From the NCBI GenBank assembly GCA_036897625.1, contig JAYMTA010000447.1:1-28608 (forward strand): a DNA stretch of 28,608 nt, read 5' to 3'. Position 1 is the stretch's first letter, and each line of letters begins with the position of its first letter. The stretch is from Pelargonium cotyledonis. Lineage: Eukaryota > Streptophyta > Magnoliopsida > Geraniales > Geraniaceae. A program made the position numbers and the translations under genes. Shown here piece by piece: positions 22,005 through 28,608 of this stretch. The notes beneath the pieces are model-generated. The model was given only the letters and a program-made list of their open reading frames with translations. It ran no database searches and was not told the DNA's origin.

Positions 22005-22310
22005 TTGAACCGAGACCCGGTGGCTTCACCGTTCCGGCCACAAGCTGCTCGGGTAGGTAGTCAAACCAGGTAAAATCGGTCAAAAATCATGTCTAAAACT
22101 GCCGGTTTGTCCGGTTTGGAAAAATTGATGTCTTAAATATCATATTTTTGGACTTGAGTTTCTTTTTGGGCTTGGACAGCATAAAGGTAAAGTTGGGCTT
22201 TTCATTGTGCAAGCAAAACCAATATAATTATCTAGCGATTGTCTAGCGACATAATTATTAAAAACTAGAACATTTCACGATAATAGATTAATTTCATATC
22301 AATTCAAAAT

Positions 22311-23265
22311 AGGTTAAATGATTTTAGACCCCTTGAACTTTCTTGTATTTTGGAGTTTGCCCATATTTAGTATTTTTACTAATTTTGATTCCTAAATTTT
22401 TCAATTTTTTTAATTTGATCCAACTTACCTGCTATATCAGGTTGTTTACCTCCACGTCAACAATGAATTGTTGTGGATTTGAAGTTTAACTCATGGACTT
22501 TCCATTTTTTTTTAATTTACTCCAACTCACCATACTTCACCATTTTCACACCTACTCCGCCTTCCCTTCTTGGCGGAGCTTCTAGGGTTCTTTTGTTCCT
22601 TCTCCGTTCAAGACTCCAACAAGCCAGTCAAAGTTGTTGGCTGACAAGAGGATACAATCTGCTCTTCTATAAATGCGACATGCAAAGCGAAAGAAGCTCG
22701 GATACACGATGTTGAAACTCTAGTCTCCATATCAATCTACGATGGGGTTCTTGAATTGGGCTCCTCCAACATGATAGGGAAAAACTAGAGTTTGGTAAAG
22801 AGGTCAAAAACTTGTTCGACTCAGATCTCAACGGAAAGATCACTTTTAGAATAGACACACCCCAGAAACTACAACTTCAATCTACTTATGTTGATAAACT
22901 AGATCTGGTCTGAGTCTTCAATTTACTTGTGAAGATCACTTTCAGAATAGACACGTTCGAGTATTAGACAGAGAAGGGACAGAGGAACTCGAAAAGCTCC
23001 AGTGATAAGGGAAGGTAGAGAGGATATGAAAATGGAGAAGTGTGGTGAGTTGGAGTAAATTAAAAAAAAAATGAAAAGTCCATGGGTTAAACTTCAAATC
23101 TACAACAATTTATTGTTGACGTGGAGGTAAACAACCTGGTATAGTAGGTAAGTTGAACCAAATTAAAAAAATTGGAAAATCCAAGGGTCGAAACTAATAA
23201 AAATTCTAAATAGGAATCAACTCTAAAATTTAAGAAAATTCAAAGAATCTGAAACCATTTAACCT
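22311..23265. mobile_element. Non-autonomous Mutator-like foldback element
   Basis: The 955-bp element is bounded by AGGTTAAATG and its inverse CATTTAACCT. It is flanked by a perfect 9-bp direct repeat ATTCAAAAT (22302-22310 and 23266-23274). Long inverted repeats of ~260 bp run inward from both ends. Shared blocks include GTTGTTTACCTCCACGTCAACAAT, read in two parts, and TGGAGTAAATTAAAAAAAAA on the opposite arm. A 9-bp duplication and long inverted repeats point to a MULE. The central ~430 bp (22576-23004) has no recognisable transposase or gene fragment. Confidence 0.82.
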
Positions 23266-23465
23266 ATTCAAAATTATGTATTCTTTTCATTTCAAAATCG
23301 TTTAGACTTTGGTTATCAAATTAATTGTCCGTTGATTGAAACTCGATTCGAAAAATCAAAATCAAGGTAAGAAAAAATCTTCCAAATTATGCATTCTCGA
23401 AATGATTACTATACGTTGGTACATGTATTTGTATTTACTTTCTCCCAAAACTGAAATTTTGTTAG

Positions 23466-23485
23466 GGCTACGACGTCGTTTCATG
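23466..23485. promoter_or_regulatory. ACGACGTCGT palindrome upstream of SAMC
   Basis: A 10-bp perfect palindrome with a GACGTC core, the C-box type bound by plant bZIP factors, lies ~560 bp upstream of the SAMC start and shortly before the probable transcribed leader. Motif only. Confidence 0.3.
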
Positions 23486-23701
23486 AGAAATTAACAATTA
23501 AGCGATCTCATGACGCGGCTAAATCTGAACCGTTCATCTCTATCATCTTAAAGGTAATCTCCGACACCAGTAGAATAGCCCGACGACGCTCGCCATTTCT
23601 TCATCAGCTCTCTTCTCGCAGTCACCGCCTCTCTCAATCAATCAATCAGATGCACCGAGAAGATTCCAGAATTCACGTACACAGTCTCTGAAGGTCGTCA
23701 G

Positions 23702-23882
23702 GTCAGCTTCGTCTCCTACTTTTTCTCGCTGCATTGATGAACATTTTCCGTTTTTGTTCGATTCCGTGACTGCGATTTTCTCTGCTGTTCTCATCGTTTT
23801 TTTTACGAGCTGATTTGCTTCCTGCGTTTTGCTTTGATATTCTCTTCCGCTGAAGTAGTGAAACTGTGGTCTCTTGTTGCAG
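23702..23882 (+). other. Candidate 5' UTR intron of SAMC
   Basis: CGTCAG|GTCAGC at 23701/23702 and TTGTTGCAG at 23882 would define a 181-nt T-rich intron in the leader, before the start codon at 24039. The flanking sequence is CT-rich, leader-like DNA. This is inferred from splice-site pattern only. Confidence 0.4.
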
Positions 23883-24038
23883 TTGCTTTCTCTGCTTCGC
23901 GGCAATTTGAAATTCTGCTTCTGGAAACAAGGAAATCGATTCTGATTTTTGCCTTTTTTACTTGAAAATTGTTGTCTATAGATTGTTGTTGATCTATACT
24001 ACAGTGAACTCAAGCAGTTGAATTTTCGCGGGAATTTG

Positions 24039-27000
24039 ATGGCTCCGTTAACGTTGTCCGTCGACAGCAAAAGCTCCTCTGTAGTTTGTTCAGGTGATTG
24101 CAGTTCGTTTTGTTCAATAACTGTTTTGTGTTTCCTGCATGATTTTGGACAATGCAAATCAATTTGTTCACGTTTTAAGTTGCTGTGTGAATTGTGCCAG
24201 TTTAGTTCAGTTTGTGCATGGTTGATCAGAACTTATGTAGTGATGAATGTTTTATATGTTAAACGATAGTGCCACACTGTGATGAGTAGGTTTGATGATC
24301 TGAATAAATTGAAATGTTACAAGACATTTTGAGACATGAATGTTTTATGTTGAATGGAAATTGAAGACAGGGGGAGATGTTGAGTTAGAGAATGAGGCAC
24401 AAAAGTTGAATTTACTTGAAATACTGCCAGTTTGAGTTTCAACTGAACTGGATCAGTTTAGTTCATTTTGTGCAAGGTTGATAAAAATCTAAGATATTAG
24501 TTGAGCTGTGGTTTGTTGCATGCTATTGTGATTCAGGTAGTAACTGATGCTCTGATTTTTTATTTATTTTTTTTCATAAGAATAATATGAAGTGAGTCAA
24601 TTGTAATTTTCGCAGGTTTCTTTTGAATTATCTATGGAAGATAGGAAACTAGATTCATCATCTCACAGTTTAGTGGCAACCAGGCCCCTTCAGGCAGTGG
24701 GTGTATAAAAGTACTTTCCCCAAATATCTAAGGCTTATACTACCTCATTATTGAGATGGATGCAAAACTTTCAGTTTGTTATCTAAGGCAACAGTTATGT
24801 TATGCCCTTGAGTTATTATTCTTTGATAATTTCTACCAAAATGAAAGCAAAGTCACTTATCAACTTGGATTTTAAGGGCGAGGGAAATGATAAATATAGC
24901 TTGGGGGAGGTGGTGGTGTTTTGTTTCACTATATTTAATTCAATCAAGCTGTGATTTGGAACTGTGTCTATATCAATACCCTTAGGGCTTAATTTATGTT
25001 TGTGCACAGATTATGTTGTATACTTTTTTCTTTTTTTATTGTTTGAACAGTGCGATGGTTTTGCAGATGCATCTGGTAGGAAACTTCAGAACTTGCATCT
25101 CAAAACAAGGGACTCTTTTGCATCAATTAGCACGGGAGAAGAAAAACCATTTGATTTCCTACGTACTTTATTTGGTATGCTCAGATTGTTTCCTGAGGAA
25201 CTTACAAAGAAAATAAATCTTTGTTGCTTTTTTCATGTATCTGTTATTTAAGAATATAACTTTACTAGATTGAAATTATAAGCTGGAAAGTCTTGCTCCT
25301 TTACAGTTAAAAGTAAAGTATGCACATTTCTTATTATTTACCAATGACTATATATGTATCTATTATTTAGTTTATGTTTGAGCGGTTTGAAACTTTGGTA
25401 AGTTACTGAAAGTCATGCCATCCTCAATAATGTCTTGTACAATTGGGAATCAATCATTGTACATGAATGGTGCATTTGCATGAAGGAATACTACATGAAA
25501 TATTTCACGATCTTTGATTAAAAAAATACAAAAAGTGGTAAACAGATATCCAATAATTGTAGGAGCCCATCCCCAAGGAAAATCAACTATATCTAGTATC
25601 AGAATTATCCTCTTAAATTAGGCACCATACACACCACTATAAGTAATTGTTCTTGAAACTTTGTTTCTTATTTGTCCACTTTAAAAGAAGTTAATTACGT
25701 TTTGTTCATTTGTTTCATGTGTCTGACTAGTCTATGGATTTTGCAGAGGGTGTTATAGCTGGAGGTACAGCTGGAGTTGTTGTTGAAACTGCTCTATACC
25801 CAATTGACACAATAAAGACACGACTGCAGGCAGGTTCACTATGTTGTTTAAATTTTCTGTCAGTGTTGAGAATTTGAAATATGATATTTAGTACCATACA
25901 CTAAGGAATATTTGCTGCCATGAACTTCTTGCTGCAAATGAGTTCAGAGGTTACTTTATATAAATCTTGCAAAATATAATTTCTTTCAGTGTCTGCATTT
26001 CATCTTGAGCATTTTTATTGGACAATTGCAACTTTTTTGTTGTTGACAATATTCTGTTATGAATGTCTACATTATGCTAACAAATTATGTTTTGGGTATA
26101 AATACTCAATCAAATACATTTTTGGAGGCCAAGAACTCTTGTTTTTCTTATCATATTTTGTCCTGGTTGTATGAACCTCTACCCATTGAAATTTTGTTGC
26201 ATTGCTCTATTGGATGATTACATCCTACATATTTGTTTTGGGAAAAGGAGATTTGGCATTTTTATCCTCAATGTCATGATCGGTAATTCAATATTAAGTT
26301 TTTTCTTTCCTTGCACGTTTATAACTAAATGGAGTTTCCCATTTTCCAATTATAGGCAGCTCGTGGTGGTGGAAAAATAATTTTGAAGGGCCTGTATTCT
26401 GGCTTGGCTGGAAATATCGCTGGTGTATTACCGTGAGTACTTTCTTAAGTGTGTTATCTTAAGAATTAATCTATGAGTTAATTATTACTTAAACAAGGTG
26501 CCAATGTCTTGTTATTTTATAACCTAACAACATATAAAATGTGTGAATGATCAATAAAGAACTGTATTTTTTCTAATTCTTAAATTTGTTTTGACAGTAA
26601 ATATGAATGCCTACTCATTCCCTATGGTTCTTAATGATTGTTTTCTGCACAGGGCTTCTGCCATGTTTGTTGGTGTGTATGAACCTACAAAGCAGAAATT
26701 GTTGAAGGCCTTGCCTGAAAATCTCAGTGCTGTGGCTCATTTGGTAAAAGATTGTTCAATTTCTTTTGTCATGTTGAGAATGTAAATTAAAATGTTTGGG
26801 CTTAAGACACATATTGATGGAAATCTGCAAGACTGGGATATGCTTCTCCACTTTACATATGGAGCCTTTCCGCAAAACAAAAGTTATTCCTTTGAGAGAG
26901 GTGTTAGCTATGATAGTTGAAGCTTAAAATATGTTATGGATGTGCAATTGTGCATCTCTTGTCCTGTCTCAACACTTCTCCAACATGATCAATGGTCTAA

Positions 27001-28294
27001 AATCAAAACCATTTTACAATGGATGGAGAGGCCTGTGTTTGTATATTAATTATAAACTAGCTGGGAACTTTGCTTCTACCAGATGTGGGACATGCAGGCG
27101 TGAAAATAACATAGGCCTCACACATGGGTTATAGTAAATGGTGGTCTTGACAGCATACTAGCGTGCTGCTGAGCTCAGAAGTCAGAACTAAATCTGCTCT
27201 GTTCCATCTTTTTATTCGGTTTCCCCTCGTTACAAAATTACTATCATGGCTTTACTTAACAATCATAATATATTTTGTTTTCCTTGCCAGTTGCCACTAT
27301 AGCTACATCTGTAGCATCAACTAAAATATCTTTGTAACATTTCATTTCACCTGTATACAAGTCAGTATGCTTCTGGGATCTGTTTAGCTATACGGAACTA
27401 CACTGGCTGGATCCTTTAGCTATTTTGCATTCTTGTGAATATCCTATTTTACATTTTTCAGTAAAAAAATATTTGAGATTGTTGAATGTCTTGCAGACTG
27501 CGGGCGCTATAGGAGGGCTTGCTGCTTCTATAATACGTGTTCCAACAGAGGTACAATAGTAAAAATGTCAAATGATTCATTTTCATATTTTAAAAGTGCT
27601 AAAATCTCTCTCTCTCTCTCTCTCTCAGGTTGTTAAGCAAAGGATGCAGACTGGGCAATTTACTTCAGCTCCCGGTGCTGTCAGCCTTATTGTATCTAAG
27701 GAGGGTTTTAAGGGTCTTTATGCGGTATGTGTACCTTCTATTCCTTCCCTGAAGGTTATTTAATACATTTTATGCTTCAAATCACATTACCACCTTCATC
27801 AGAAATGGACTTCATTTTAATGTTCCCCTTAAATGAGGATGCATGTGCTTATTTGACCTCACTTCTTTCCAGCCTTTTACTCTCAACACTTCTGACCAAT
27901 CTTACTTTATGACTCTTTCTGCTTATGCCTGCAGAAGAAAGCTATTTAGAGGAATATGCATTATATGTTGCTTTTGTAGTAATTATGATTTGTGATTGAC
28001 CTTTATCGTTGTGGCTGTAGGGATATGGATCTTTTCTATTGCGAGATTTGCCTTTTGATGCTATTCAATTTTGTATCTATGAGCAGTTGCGGATAGGTTA
28101 TAAGATGGCGGTAAAAAAATTGGCTTCTTATTCTTTTCTGCTTTGGTTAAGTGCAATAGTGTTCTTTATTGGCGCATTAGTGTTAATTTTTTATGGATTT
28201 TGTAGATTCGATAGTTTTAACCTCCACCCTTCTCCTCGGCAGGCAAAGAGAGATCTGAATGATCCCGAGAATGCTATAATTGGTGCTTTTGCAG
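24039..28294 (+). CDS. SAMC: S-adenosylmethionine carrier (mitochondrial carrier family), 3' end outside window
   Basis: This inner-membrane carrier exchanges cytosolic S-adenosylmethionine for S-adenosylhomocysteine. The Arabidopsis SAMC1 protein is located in chloroplast envelopes and mitochondria. Exons are 24039-24093, 25067-25174, 25747-25833, 26360-26432, 26653-26743, 27497-27550, 27629-27724, 28021-28110 and 28243-28294, all in frame (235 codons plus one base). The N-terminus MAPLTLSVDSKSSS precedes KPFDFLRTLFEG. Carrier repeat 1 has the signature PIDTIK (residues 73-78) and a downstream GLYSGLAGNIAGVLP. Repeat 2 has PTEVVK (154-159) and GLYAGYGSFLLRDLPFDAIQF. The third repeat, ~90 residues, lies past the window end; 28295-28608 is intron. 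Intron 1 (24094-25066) is long and contains weak internal repeats. No disruption was seen. Confidence 0.95.
27604..27626 (+). repeat. (TC)n microsatellite serving as polypyrimidine tract
   Basis: An uninterrupted TC run of 23 bases ends in AG at 27627-27628, the acceptor of SAMC exon 7 (27629). The repeat forms the entire pyrimidine tract of the short intron 27551-27628. Confidence 0.9.
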
Positions 28295-28608
28295 GTAATT
28301 TGACCTTCCAAGCTAGTTGTATATGCACAATCCTTTTCGAGATAAATATTGCTTTCTTTCCTGCAAAAGCATTGGGAGTGGCATAGACTGCTTAGTTTGT
28401 GCATGATTTTGATCAGTTTGCTTTGCTAATTGGGGAAATGGCATGGTTGTTGCTCATACATCCAGACTCCATAAAACTATAACAAGCTTTCATCGTGGAC
28501 TAGAAATTTATAGACATCAAATAAATGGAAGATCTATTAACCAAAGGGAACAACATTTCCTTCCTTGATCGGAAGATCGTTTTTTTGCCTTACATTTTAA
28601 TAATTAGG

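Larger units (their letters stand above)
21535..24038. other. Divergent spacer between GH17 and SAMC
   Basis: It includes the GH17 leader and promoter (a TATAAAG on the minus strand at 21827-21833 is a weak candidate), a tRNA-like stretch near 21951-22004, the 955-bp foldback element (22311-23265), and the SAMC promoter and leader. No other gene was recognised. Confidence 0.6.

Noticed and set aside
22667..22858. Minus-strand frame inside the foldback element as a transposase fragment
   Set aside because: It is only 63 codons, without MULE transposase motifs; the element looks non-autonomous.
23642..23930. Minus-strand Lys/Arg/Gln-rich frames upstream of SAMC
   Set aside because: They are complements of the CT-rich 5' leader and candidate leader intron of SAMC; composition explains them.
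27060..27200. LTR-retrotransposon or TRIM remnant in SAMC intron 5, suggested by AGATGTGGGACATGC
   Set aside because: The motif is short, and no paired LTR, primer-binding site or target duplication was seen.
1..28608. CRISPR arrays, operons, phage or other prokaryotic systems
   Set aside because: Every recognised gene is a plant nuclear gene with spliceosomal introns; no regularly spaced repeats or clustered short intergenic genes occur.

Overview
The window is nuclear DNA from a flowering plant, most likely a eudicot. It holds five protein-coding genes, each split by GT-AG introns with AT-rich sequence. Two encode chloroplast-type proteins with N-terminal transit regions, and one encodes a plant-type GPI-anchored GH17/X8 protein. 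The introns and spacers carry typical plant small DNA transposons. I see no bacterial-style operon, CRISPR array, rRNA gene or functional tRNA gene. The exact species cannot be read from the sequence.

Layout: (1) 416-10782, minus strand: RNA cytidine acetyltransferase (NAT10/Kre33/TmcA family). I joined 25 exons in frame (943 codons); the last ~80-90 codons lie beyond base 1. (2) 11791-14674, plus: SLOW GREEN 1-like chloroplast TPR protein, 4 exons, 355 aa, divergent from gene 1. (3) 15633-18772, plus: violaxanthin de-epoxidase-related (VDR) protein, 3 recognised exons. Its first two exons do not join in frame, so a small exon is probably missed or a frameshift is present. (4) 19954-21534, minus: GPI-anchored GH17 beta-1,3-glucanase with an X8/CBM43 domain, 2 exons, 480 aa. 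A broken tandem copy of its 3' end lies at 19589-19793. (5) 24039-28294, plus: S-adenosylmethionine carrier (SAMC, mitochondrial-carrier family), 9 exons, with its 3' end beyond the window.

The genes are ordinary neighbours rather than one system. NAT10 serves nucleolar rRNA/tRNA acetylation. SG1, VDR and SAMC act in or at plastids (SAMC possibly also mitochondria). The GH17 protein acts at the cell wall.

Much of the unexplained structure is transposon-derived. The clearest cases are a 955-bp Mutator-like foldback element with a perfect 9-bp target duplication (22311-23265), a hAT-like MITE with a perfect 8-bp duplication inside the VDR intron (16188-16616), and a Stowaway-type MITE in a NAT10 intron (643-840). 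Several degenerate hAT-like MITEs sit in other introns. A possible inverted-repeat element covers the SG1 promoter region (10991-11682). I found no convincing new biological system. The most useful leads are the VDR frame problem with its unassigned alpha/beta N-terminal domain, the GH17 3'-end duplication, and the foldback element.
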